Shown one piece after another: positions 15,501-23,278 of a DNA stretch of 43,400 bases (positions are counted from its first letter, which is position 1; each line of letters opens with the position of its first letter). The notes below the pieces were generated by a model that made no database searches, was not told the DNA's origin, and was given only the letters and a program-made list of their open reading frames with translations. This stretch comes from a virus. Where the stretch lies: positions 1-43,400 of IMG/VR virus record IMGVR_UViG_3300047557_001944; one strand, 5' to 3'. A program made the translations under genes and the position numbers.

Positions 15501-17829
15501 TGTAACATTAAATTGCTTTAAGAATATTCCATCATTAACTCCATTTAATGTAACAGATTTAAAATTATCCCAAAGTATTGAAGATCTTTATCCTAAGGTA
15601 GATTTGGATAATCCAAATTCAGATCCACTACCAACTAAAACTATAGCTTCTAGAAAGATAATAGGGGAAGTTTTAGTAAATGACAAAGAGAGAAGTGTAA
15701 CTAAGGAAACTATTGTATCATCTTTTAAAGATTTTGGTATTGGATCGGAAATTTCATCAATTTCCAAGAGTGGTTCAACTTGTGTTTTAGCAACAACAGT
15801 AGAGCACGGAATTAGAGGAATAAGGCAACTTTCTGTACCAGGGGGGTCTTCTGGATCTGGATTTACTAATGGGACTTGGTATGATATTCCACTTTGTGGG
15901 GGAAGTGGATCTGGCGCAACTGCTCAGATTACTGTAAGTGGTGGTGCTGTAACTTCTGCGAGGATTATTAATCCAGGATCTGGATATATTAATAATGATA
16001 CTGTAACAATAAGGGGCATTCCCCACTCATCTTCAAACGGTTCATCAGTAGATTTAACTGTTTCATCAACTCATAATTCAGATCTAGGTTTAATACAAAT
16101 ATTAGGATCTTTAAATCCAAATAATGATGGATATTTCCCAATAACATCAGTAACTGCAACTACTATAACATACACAAACGCAAACGGTGCTAACGAATCA
16201 AACGCAGGTTCTTCTGTAATATTCTCTGGTGAAAAGTTAACTGCATCTTCTGCTTCTGGAACTACAAATACAACTATAACTTGTTCAACTAGACATTCTA
16301 TTGCGGTAGGAAATAAAGTTTATTTCTCTTCAATTGCATCAACATTATTTGATGTAATATCAGTTCCATCTGCAACTACATTTGTTGTTTCAGGAAATGC
16401 TTCTAGTGTAAATAGTGCTTCTGATAAATCTTTCTTTGTAGTTGAGTTATCACCTTCATTAAGAGATTCTAATTCTTCATCAGAAAACTTATTAGCAAGA
16501 CAATATGTATTAAGAGATAATATAGTTGTTAGGTCCGCAAATAATTCATTAGGAGATATAACAAGCACTTCATCATCTTTATCATTATCTGCAACTTTTG
16601 GTTTTAATTATGGTGACTTTATTCAAGTTGATGATGAAATAATGTGGATTAAGAGTATTTCCGGTTCATCAGTAGAAATTAAGAGAGGTTGTTTAGGAAC
16701 AAAGGCAACTTCTCATACTAGAAATACTTTAGTTAAGAAATTAAATATTATTCCTATTGAACTTAGAAGAAATTCTATTCTAAGAGCATCTGGACATACA
16801 TTTGAATATCTTGGTTTTGGTCCAGGTAATTACTCTACTGGTATGCCAACAAATCAAGATAGAGTTCTTACAGATAATGAAATCTTAGTATCTCAGGCAT
16901 TACCAACTAGGGGTGGTTCAGTATTATATACTGGAATGAATAGTAATGGTGATTATTTTATTGGTAGAAAGAAATTTAATACTTTAACAGGAGAGGAAGA
17001 ATTATTAGGACTTTCTGAAGAGGAATCTGGGCCAATAACCTCCTTCGATGATTTAACTGTTACAAATTTAACTGTTACTAATACTTTAGATGCATCAACA
17101 ACATCATCAGAATTTGGAAATATTACAGCAGGAATTGTAACAGCAACTTCATTTAATGGACCTTTAACAGGTAATGTAACAGGAAACCTCAGTGGTAACG
17201 TTACAGGAAATCTTACTGGTAATGTAAGTGGTAACGTAACAGGAAACCTCACTGGTGAAGTTAATTCTACCTCCTTCGATACTAATACATCCGGAGTTGT
17301 AGTTACTGGAATTGCTACAGCAACTTCATTTGTTGGTAAAGGAACAATTCCAGTTGGTGGAATTATTATGTGGTCTGGAACACAGTCACAACTTGATGCA
17401 ACTCCTGAATGGAAACTTTGCGATGGATCTAACGGAACTCCAGATCTTAGAAATAAATTTGTTGTTGCTGCTAATGATATTAGTAAAACAGGAACTACAT
17501 CACAATCTGGAACATCTCCTTATGAACCTGGAGATACTGGTGGTAGTGCTGATGCAGTTGTAGTTTCACACATTCATAAACCAAGACCAAATTCCTCTAA
17601 TCAAACAGGTTCATTTTCTATTACTAATCCCAGTGGAACTACAACAGGTTCTTATTCTCTAACTCCAGTAGCAGTAACCACTGGATCAGCATCAGATGGT
17701 CAGGGATATGCTTCAAGTGCAACAACAAATGCTTATGACCCAACTGGAAATGTTATTACTGGTGAATCTGGAACTAACAAGAATTTACCTCCATATTATG
17801 CACTTGCCTTTATTATGAGAGTTTCATAA
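12595..17829 (+). CDS. Giant tail fibre/baseplate protein: beta-helix N-terminus, tail-collar C-terminus (1744 aa)
   Basis: Residues about 15-520 look like a pectin-lyase-type right-handed beta-helix (FKTIQRALLEAVRF, ILISPGTHYIDN, GFTIFDG, GFKSIVTAQFTG, NSNSNFGAIAL). Four modules with a T-x-x-(E/R/P)H-(G/K/S)-(L/I) core followed by a beta unit appear near 307, 836, 1061 and 1227. A GSGY unit is near 1125. GNVTGNL-type repeats cover about 1520-1557. Residues 1582-1744 are a phage tail-collar domain, with GGIIMWSGTQSQL, WKLCDG, TPDLRNKFVVAA and the usual ending LPPYYALAFIMRVS. The collar relates to short-tail-fibre gp12-type tips, so the protein probably contacts the cell surface. ATG at 12595 follows AAGGA by ten bases and a late promoter. 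Exact virion position unknown. Confidence 0.78.
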   Translation: MPLARLDNLLKNLNGNILYVDPAQLDATDSIDNRGNSAIRPFKTIQRALLEAVRFSYVQGSNNDLFDQTTILISPGTHYIDNRPGFYVDGNTIKTYAGSTSSIPELNLQSNFDITDSLNDLYKYNSADGGVIIPRGVSIVASDLRKTKVRPLYVPNPTDSSIPRTALFRLTGACYIYGFTIFDGDPNGNVYSNPTSSIKTPPSYSHHKLTAFEYADGKNKYVKNGVTLDKTDLEMYYYKVAKGYGQNSGIPVIIDWGVNSSPDLYPNIEENRIVGDLGRGTIVISDIIAGDGISQSSNIVTVTTTSEHGLSPFTAILISGVGDNTQQITEYNGSFIVAQVISSTQFTYRLPDSPESTLNPGFTSGITPTVTTVSDTVSSSSPYVFNCSLKSVYGMNGLHADGSKATGFKSIVTAQFTGISLQKDDRAFVLYNESSGTYNDQTSFPNQYLHQNSRSVYKPDWESFHIKASNDAFIQCVSIFAIGYSKHFVADNGGDQSITNSNSNFGAIALSSRGFKDYQLEKDNHAYITHIIPPKDITTEESNIRCLKIDSGLTTSINNPSRIYLDGYDNFLDPPTDIFRKYKVGGKSSERIYIDSDSNFATVSPNYKLEFNISSIDTTNNLITIQETAFTGVSTGIQTSQSVRITSENGLLPDGIESDKIYFINSATVGAASTNIIGISENLSNSTDSNSTALIDIKNTIGVSSGNLKIVSKVSDKSPGDVGSPFQFDFTNNNWYLSIESKQSFVNLLSTISDPVFYIKRFIDSRKSDDKLYRARVVIPKESDKASELSTGFIIQRSSSALTQQFNSSSTLSSFSESRNRSKIIDAWTVSGTPNTCYIVTKYPHKLKVGSKVNIYNLKSSNEPSPVGLGTGTGYNGSYTVSLVINELTFAFQTTKNPGTITTISSSVSTWLDQRNCSSTTYRVAPYTISNISTDLPYFTCEELANDYQVYKINTIQSYSEDVTDGIYYVTLNCFKNIPSLTPFNVTDLKLSQSIEDLYPKVDLDNPNSDPLPTKTIASRKIIGEVLVNDKERSVTKETIVSSFKDFGIGSEISSISKSGSTCVLATTVEHGIRGIRQLSVPGGSSGSGFTNGTWYDIPLCGGSGSGATAQITVSGGAVTSARIINPGSGYINNDTVTIRGIPHSSSNGSSVDLTVSSTHNSDLGLIQILGSLNPNNDGYFPITSVTATTITYTNANGANESNAGSSVIFSGEKLTASSASGTTNTTITCSTRHSIAVGNKVYFSSIASTLFDVISVPSATTFVVSGNASSVNSASDKSFFVVELSPSLRDSNSSSENLLARQYVLRDNIVVRSANNSLGDITSTSSSLSLSATFGFNYGDFIQVDDEIMWIKSISGSSVEIKRGCLGTKATSHTRNTLVKKLNIIPIELRRNSILRASGHTFEYLGFGPGNYSTGMPTNQDRVLTDNEILVSQALPTRGGSVLYTGMNSNGDYFIGRKKFNTLTGEEELLGLSEEESGPITSFDDLTVTNLTVTNTLDASTTSSEFGNITAGIVTATSFNGPLTGNVTGNLSGNVTGNLTGNVSGNVTGNLTGEVNSTSFDTNTSGVVVTGIATATSFVGKGTIPVGGIIMWSGTQSQLDATPEWKLCDGSNGTPDLRNKFVVAANDISKTGTTSQSGTSPYEPGDTGGSADAVVVSHIHKPRPNSSNQTGSFSITNPSGTTTGSYSLTPVAVTTGSASDGQGYASSATTNAYDPTGNVITGESGTNKNLPPYYALAFIMRVS
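17161..17262 (+). repeat. GNVTGNL/GNVSGNL coding repeat
   Basis: Eight consecutive short units of the type GGTAATGTAACAGG encode alternating G-N-(V/L)-(T/S) quartets at residues about 1522-1556 of the 1744-aa protein. Such quartets commonly form a thin beta-structured neck ahead of a fibre tip. Confidence 0.7.
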
Positions 17830-17832
17830 ATA
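17825..17832 (+). promoter_or_regulatory. Late promoter, CATAAATA
   Basis: Seven of eight bases match TATAAATA, 31 bases before the ATG at 17864. It contains the TAA stop of the upstream gene (17827-17829). Confidence 0.6.
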
Positions 17833-17844
17833 ATCTTATAAACA

Positions 17845-17862
17845 GGGGGATAGTGGAACCCA
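17845..17862 (+). promoter_or_regulatory. Shared 18-base leader, copy 1
   Basis: GGGGGATAGTGGAACCCA ends one base before the ATG of the 1663-aa gene and occurs identically before the 1529-aa gene at 23258. GGG and CCC can pair across the element. It probably acts in the 5' UTR of both late mRNAs, since each copy lies downstream of a CATAAATA promoter. Confidence 0.6.
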
Positions 17863-17863
17863 G

Positions 17864-20800
17864 ATGGCATCACAAGACACTTATTTTAAGGTTAAAACAG
17901 GTCTAGGAGTAGGTACAGACGCATTATATGCAGATGCTCTAACTAAAAGTGTAGCAATTGGAGCTTCAGAAGCAACCTATAGTCTAGATGTTTATGGAAC
18001 AATATATGGAAGTAATGATGTTTTAGTTGATAATAATGTCGGTATTGGAACAACAATACCAATTCAAAGATTAGACGTAAGAGGTGTTGGAATTGCAGAA
18101 ACTGTCGGCATCGGCACGACAAATCCAGTACAAAGATTTCAGGTAAATCCTTCTGATGAATTTCCCGTAGTTATAACTGATGAAGGTTATATCGGTATCA
18201 ATATAATCGAACCAACAGAAGTTTTCCAGATTCATAATGATATAGCAGGAGATAATCCAAGAATTGAAGACATAGTTATAACAGGATTTTCTTCAATAGG
18301 AATAAGAACAAGCACTCCATTATATGATTTACAATATAAAACTAGAAATTTAGATTATGATATTGTTATTAATGAAAACGGATTTATAGGTTTAAACGTA
18401 CTAGAACCAGAATATAATTTAGATATTGCTAATGATGTTAGAGTTTCTGGTTTAGCTACAATTACTAATGAGTTTGTAGGTGTTTCTACAATTGGATTTG
18501 CAACTATTACTGAATCATATATAGGAGTTTCCACTATTGGTATTGCTTCTATTACCAGAGAAGTTGTAGGATTTTCTACTATTGGTATTGCTTCTATTAC
18601 CAGAGAAGTAGTAGGGTTTTCTACTATTGGTATTGCTTCTATTGCTCAAGAGGTAGTAGGTGTATCAACTATTGGTATTGCTTCTATTACTCAAGAGGTA
18701 GTAGGTGTATCAACTATTGGTATTGCTTCCATTACATCTGAAGTAGTAGGATTTTCTACTATTGGTATTGCTTCTATTACTCAAGAGGTAGTAGGTGTAT
18801 CAACAATAGGTATTGCTTCTATTACATCTGAAGTAGTAGGATTTTCTACTATTGGATTTGCAACTATTACTAATGCCTATGTTGGTATTGCGACTATTGG
18901 TATTGCATCTGTAGGATTCGCAACAATTACCGAAGAATTTGTAGGTGTATCAACTATTGGTATTGCTTCTATTACAACTGAGGTAGTAGGATTCTCAACA
19001 ATAGGTGTTGCTTCTATTACTCGGGAAGTAGTAGGTGTATCAACTATTGGTGTTGCTTCTATCACTCAAGAGGTAGTAGGTGTATCAACTATTGGTATTG
19101 CTTCTATTACCAGAGAAGTTGTAGGATTTTCTACTATCGGTATTGCTTCTATTACAACTGAAGTAGTAGGGTTTTCTACTATTGGTATTGCTTCTATTAC
19201 TCAAGAGGTAGTAGGATTTTCTACTATTGGTATTGCTTCTATTACAACTGAGGTAGTAGGATTCTCGACAATAGGTGTTGCTTCTATTACTCGGGAAGTA
19301 GTAGGATTTTCTACTATTGGTATTGCTTCTATTACTAGGGAAAAAGTTTTAGACTCTGAAATTGAAAATCTCCTTGTAACTGGAATTACAACAACAGCAA
19401 AACTAGATGTTGGTATTGGAGCAACTTTAATTCGTGCTAGAAGTTTTGGAATTACAACCATAACTGATTTAGATGGTGATAAAATTAAGGAAATTCATCC
19501 CATAGTAGGTATTGGAACAACTTTACCAACTAGAACTCTAGACGTATCTGGAGATTTAAGAGTTCGTGGTGAAGTTATTGATTCAAACAATAACGTAGGA
19601 TATGGATATTCAGTATTAGCATCATCAGGTGCTATTGGAATTAGTGGGAGATTTATTGATGGTGCCAATCTCTTAATTAGAAATAAGGAATTTATTGCCG
19701 AAGAGATTGTTGGATTTATAACCTCAACAGATGGTCTTTTTGGAATTTATGGACCAAACTTCGATTATGGTCCAGTAGGTATAATCACCGGAAGAGAAAA
19801 GTGTAAGAGAGATATTGGATTAATTATTGATGCTATTGCCTTTGATATTACAAAGGGTGGAAATTCACAGTCAGTAGGTGCTGGAGTTTCATATTCTCTA
19901 GGAAATTACTTAGAGAGTAGTGTTCCAGCTCCTACTGGATTATCTGGTTATCCAGGAGGTTACGTTAAATATGCTACTCTTTCTGGAATTAGTTCCATCG
20001 CAACACTAGCACAGTATGTAATTAATAACACTCCTGTACCAGTATCATATCAACCAGAGGTTCCTTCAGGCAAGTTTATTGATGCTTCTAATTTAATCTT
20101 AAGAAATACTAGATTAATTGCTGAGGTTTCTGTTGGAAAAATGTTGGATAATTTCCCAGGATTTACTGTTCCTGGGGGTAACGATAACTGTGTTGATGAT
20201 ATTGTAGATGTACTAGAGGCAATTTGTTTTAATCTAAGATATGGTGGAAATAATAGAGTTTATGATGCTGCTAAGATTTATATAGATAATGATTACTTAT
20301 CCGGTGAAGAAACTGAGTCCGCCTACGCATTTACCGTTGCCAGGGATCTAGCTATTCAAGCTATGAGAAATGATGTGATTGATGTTGGTGGATATACTAA
20401 TGAAGAACAAGTATTTGATTATGAAGTAATTGGTGACATATCAGGTCTTGCAGGAGTTTATGACTTTGATAATGATTGTGCTGATGTTGCTTCTGCATTA
20501 ACCACTTTCTTCACAATTATAACTAACGCAATTTCATTATCGTCTCTACCTACAAGTAGAACTGAACCCCCATATAGAGTTTCTCAATATATTGATTTAG
20601 AAATTGCTGCAGATGGTGATTCCAATCAAAATATATTTGGTTGTGCAAATGTTCTTTCTGCTATTCACAGTGCAGTAGGAATTGTAACCACTATTATTAA
20701 TTCTGGCAGTTTAGAAGCATCTGGAATTAAAATTAATAATCCATCTGGAGCATTAACTTGGCAACCACCAGGAGCAAGAATTGGAAATGAGTGGTTTGTC

Positions 20801-22855
20801 AATAAACTTGGCGATGATAGAAATGGTGGAACTGGTCCTGGAGATGCTTTCTTAACAATCAAGAGAGCAGCAGCTGCAGCACAACCAGGAGATACAATCA
20901 GAGTTTATGCAGGTCTGTATATTGAAGATGGTCCTATTTCTCTAAATGAAAGAGTTGCAGTTGTTGGAGAAGATTTAAGAAGAACTCTTGTAAGTACAAG
21001 AGACAGAACTGATTTATTCTATGTAAAGCGTGGTTGCTACGTTGCCCAAATGTCCTTCGTTGGAGAATCAAATCCAGGAAAGGCTATGGTATCATTCCCA
21101 ACTGAGGGATATGGATATGCTGATGGAACTGAGGAAAATTGGCAGTCACCATATGTTCAGAACTGCACGAACTTTGTCCCTGACAGTATTGGAATGAGAA
21201 TTGATGGTGATAGAGCTGGTGGATTTAAATCTATGGTTCTTGATGCCTTCACTCAATATAATCAGGGCGGATTTGGAGTTTATATTACAAACTTTGGATA
21301 TGCTCAGTTAGTATCACTCTTCACAATTTGCTGTGATACTGCTGTTTATTGTGATACTGGTGGTGTTTGTGACCTTAACAATTCCAACTCATCATTTGGT
21401 AATTATGGTCTTTGGGCTAATGGTTCAACTCCATTACAATATACTGGAACTGTAACTGTAGACCCAAATGCAAATGCCGAATCTAACTTAGTTGATAGAT
21501 TAGTGATTAATGTTGGGGTAGGAGCATCTCAAGAATTTATTGATGCAGTTAAGATTTTAAGAGCTAATAAAGATTTTATTGCATCGGAAGTTGTTGGATT
21601 TATTACAAGCACTGGATCAAATCAAGTTTTCCCAGGTGTGGTTGCTCCATTCCCAGGAATAGGAAGTATGTTTGATTATGGTGGATCTGAAAGGGGCAGA
21701 GATTTCTGTAGAAGAGATAGTAAAATTATTATCGAACAAATTTGTTCCGATATTCTAACTTTAGGAAATAAAAATTCAATCGATGCTGGTTTAGCATATA
21801 GAGATTCTTCTGATAATGTATTAACTTATCTTGATGATTCAAATATAAGACCAGTAGGATTTAATACTGGATATGTTAAGGACGCCGAAATTGCAGCAAT
21901 TAAATTTATTGCTGGAATTTCAACTTATATCGTAAGAAATCGTCAAGTACCATTTACTTTCCAATCTGGAATTGGAACTTTTTCTCAAAAATTCTTAACA
22001 GGAATAACAACTTCATCTGCAATAGATTCATTTATATCAAATAGAGCTGGAATTATCACTAGCATTATTAATGGAGGAAGATTTGCTGCCCCTCCATTAA
22101 TTTTACCAAAGGGACAAAGACCTTATGATGGACAAATTGCGGTTATTGATACTCAATATTATTTTGTAAGCAAAATTGTAATTACAAATCCTGGAAGTGG
22201 TTATGACCCTGCTGTTCCATTAGACCTCACAATATCCCCACCACTTCCACCAGGAGATCCTAATGAAGGATTCTTTATTCCAGCAGAAGCAGCTGTATTT
22301 GAAGCAGATATTGACCCAGTTACTGGAAGTATTAATGGAGTAAATATTATTTCTTCTGGAACTGGATATGATATCAATAATCCACCAACAGTAACAATTC
22401 CAGCACCTCCAGGTATTGGTACTACTGCTACTGCTGTTGCAGTGCTTGATAAACTATTCTTTAATCCAGTTTCTTCAACTCCAGTTTCTGCTGGAGGAAC
22501 TACCACAGTTGTATTTGATGAATTTATATCATATGCTCCTCTAATTGGAGTTGGTTCAACAGTTTATTTCTACCAGTCCAGTAAAATTATTGCTAGCTCA
22601 ATTACATTTGAGTATGTTGGAACTGGTATAAATATTGTAAATGCGATTCCATCTAAAGGAGCCGTTCCAATTGACGAAAATCAAATAATTGCTACAAATG
22701 GAGGTAAAGTTCCATTCACAAGCACTGATCAAAGTGGTGACTTTAGAATTAGTGAAGGTTTGACCATAAACCAAAATACAGGAACTATTAGTGGTCAAGC
22801 ATTTAGTAAGAGCTTACAAGCAGAAGTAACCCCATTAATTTTAGCATTACAATAA
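17864..22855 (+). CDS. Giant virion fibre/structural protein with 15-residue repeats and beta-helix (1663 aa)
   Basis: Residues 1-200 carry fibre-type units (GIGTTIPIQRLDVRG, GIGTTNPVQRFQV). Residues about 203-492 are nineteen tandem units of an EVVGFSTIGIASITR type. A related helical segment appears three times (near 598, 737 and 1224), each with a (L/I)(L/I)R-NK-(F/L)IA-E start and a C-(R/D)-D-I-IDAI core. Between the second and third copies, residues 974-1192 form a pectin-lyase-like beta-helix (WFVNKLGDDRNGGTGPGDAF, GFKSMVLDAFTQ, NSNSSFGNYGLW) matching the 1744-aa protein's N-terminus. GSGY units lie at 1436-1530. The end (VPFTSTDQSGDFRISEGLTI) is a common cyanophage fibre ending. A long structural fibre or side-fibre role is inferred; no enzyme motif seen. 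Confidence 0.75.
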   Translation: MASQDTYFKVKTGLGVGTDALYADALTKSVAIGASEATYSLDVYGTIYGSNDVLVDNNVGIGTTIPIQRLDVRGVGIAETVGIGTTNPVQRFQVNPSDEFPVVITDEGYIGINIIEPTEVFQIHNDIAGDNPRIEDIVITGFSSIGIRTSTPLYDLQYKTRNLDYDIVINENGFIGLNVLEPEYNLDIANDVRVSGLATITNEFVGVSTIGFATITESYIGVSTIGIASITREVVGFSTIGIASITREVVGFSTIGIASIAQEVVGVSTIGIASITQEVVGVSTIGIASITSEVVGFSTIGIASITQEVVGVSTIGIASITSEVVGFSTIGFATITNAYVGIATIGIASVGFATITEEFVGVSTIGIASITTEVVGFSTIGVASITREVVGVSTIGVASITQEVVGVSTIGIASITREVVGFSTIGIASITTEVVGFSTIGIASITQEVVGFSTIGIASITTEVVGFSTIGVASITREVVGFSTIGIASITREKVLDSEIENLLVTGITTTAKLDVGIGATLIRARSFGITTITDLDGDKIKEIHPIVGIGTTLPTRTLDVSGDLRVRGEVIDSNNNVGYGYSVLASSGAIGISGRFIDGANLLIRNKEFIAEEIVGFITSTDGLFGIYGPNFDYGPVGIITGREKCKRDIGLIIDAIAFDITKGGNSQSVGAGVSYSLGNYLESSVPAPTGLSGYPGGYVKYATLSGISSIATLAQYVINNTPVPVSYQPEVPSGKFIDASNLILRNTRLIAEVSVGKMLDNFPGFTVPGGNDNCVDDIVDVLEAICFNLRYGGNNRVYDAAKIYIDNDYLSGEETESAYAFTVARDLAIQAMRNDVIDVGGYTNEEQVFDYEVIGDISGLAGVYDFDNDCADVASALTTFFTIITNAISLSSLPTSRTEPPYRVSQYIDLEIAADGDSNQNIFGCANVLSAIHSAVGIVTTIINSGSLEASGIKINNPSGALTWQPPGARIGNEWFVNKLGDDRNGGTGPGDAFLTIKRAAAAAQPGDTIRVYAGLYIEDGPISLNERVAVVGEDLRRTLVSTRDRTDLFYVKRGCYVAQMSFVGESNPGKAMVSFPTEGYGYADGTEENWQSPYVQNCTNFVPDSIGMRIDGDRAGGFKSMVLDAFTQYNQGGFGVYITNFGYAQLVSLFTICCDTAVYCDTGGVCDLNNSNSSFGNYGLWANGSTPLQYTGTVTVDPNANAESNLVDRLVINVGVGASQEFIDAVKILRANKDFIASEVVGFITSTGSNQVFPGVVAPFPGIGSMFDYGGSERGRDFCRRDSKIIIEQICSDILTLGNKNSIDAGLAYRDSSDNVLTYLDDSNIRPVGFNTGYVKDAEIAAIKFIAGISTYIVRNRQVPFTFQSGIGTFSQKFLTGITTSSAIDSFISNRAGIITSIINGGRFAAPPLILPKGQRPYDGQIAVIDTQYYFVSKIVITNPGSGYDPAVPLDLTISPPLPPGDPNEGFFIPAEAAVFEADIDPVTGSINGVNIISSGTGYDINNPPTVTIPAPPGIGTTATAVAVLDKLFFNPVSSTPVSAGGTTTVVFDEFISYAPLIGVGSTVYFYQSSKIIASSITFEYVGTGINIVNAIPSKGAVPIDENQIIATNGGKVPFTSTDQSGDFRISEGLTINQNTGTISGQAFSKSLQAEVTPLILALQ
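18470..19339 (+). repeat. 45-bp tandem repeat, nineteen units (15-residue period)
   Basis: The unit is about 45 bp, encoding E-V-V-G-(V/F)-S-T-I-G-(I/V)-A-S-I-T-x. Eighteen units have 15 residues and one (NAYVGIATIGIASVGFATIT) has 20. Adjacent units are often nearly identical in DNA; variation concentrates at the V/F position and at the last residue (Q, R, S, T). Confidence 0.9.
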
Positions 22856-22859
22856 AAAA

Positions 22860-23234
22860 ATGGCTCAATTACCTTTAAATCAATATAGAACATATACTGG
22901 AATAGTTAGTACTACTAATACAGTTTTATACTCAACTAGAACTGGTTATACTAGTATTATTCTTTATGCACAAGTTGCCAATACAGGAACTGGTATTGGC
23001 ACAGTATCTTTTTATCATCAAAGAACAAATAGAACTGGTCCAAGTACAGTATCTACTGAAATTATAAGTAACGGATTAATTCCCCCAAATGATTCTTTAA
23101 TTTTACTTGATGGTAAGTTAGTTTTAGAAAAAACTGCTAATGTTACCGATAAAATTACTATGGTTGGTGTTTCAACAACAAATCCCAATCATTTAAAATA
23201 TACAATTAGTGTTCTTGAAACTCTTAATCAATAA
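22860..23234 (+). CDS. Small virion-associated protein, 124 aa, unknown function
   Basis: The protein (MAQLPLNQYRTYTGIVSTTNTVLYSTRTGYTSIILYAQ, then VANTGTGIGTVSFYHQR and DKITMVGVSTTN) is strand-rich with no helix or cysteine motif, a pattern of a single beta-sandwich. It starts four bases after the 1663-aa gene and must be read from the same mRNA. A likely role is a small fibre or baseplate decoration, in the manner of short proteins between fibre genes in related cyanophages. That role is inferred from context only. The late promoter of the next fibre gene lies just beyond its stop. Confidence 0.6.
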   Translation: MAQLPLNQYRTYTGIVSTTNTVLYSTRTGYTSIILYAQVANTGTGIGTVSFYHQRTNRTGPSTVSTEIISNGLIPPNDSLILLDGKLVLEKTANVTDKITMVGVSTTNPNHLKYTISVLETLNQ

Positions 23235-23239
23235 TTAAT

Positions 23240-23247
23240 CATAAATA
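23240..23247 (+). promoter_or_regulatory. Late promoter, CATAAATA
   Basis: Seven of eight bases match the late consensus, 31 bases before the ATG at 23279, the same spacing as the promoter at 17825. The 18-base leader lies between promoter and gene. Confidence 0.6.
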
Positions 23248-23257
23248 AATTTACAAC

Positions 23258-23275
23258 GGGGGATAGTGGAACCCA
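23258..23275 (+). promoter_or_regulatory. Shared 18-base leader, copy 2
   Basis: Identical to 17845-17862 and placed three bases before the ATG of the 1529-aa fibre gene, ten bases after a CATAAATA promoter. Confidence 0.6.
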
Positions 23276-23278
23276 ATT

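Noticed and set aside
18470-19339. CRISPR array
   Set aside because: The 45-bp units are contiguous, in frame and coding, with no unique spacers and no cas genes.
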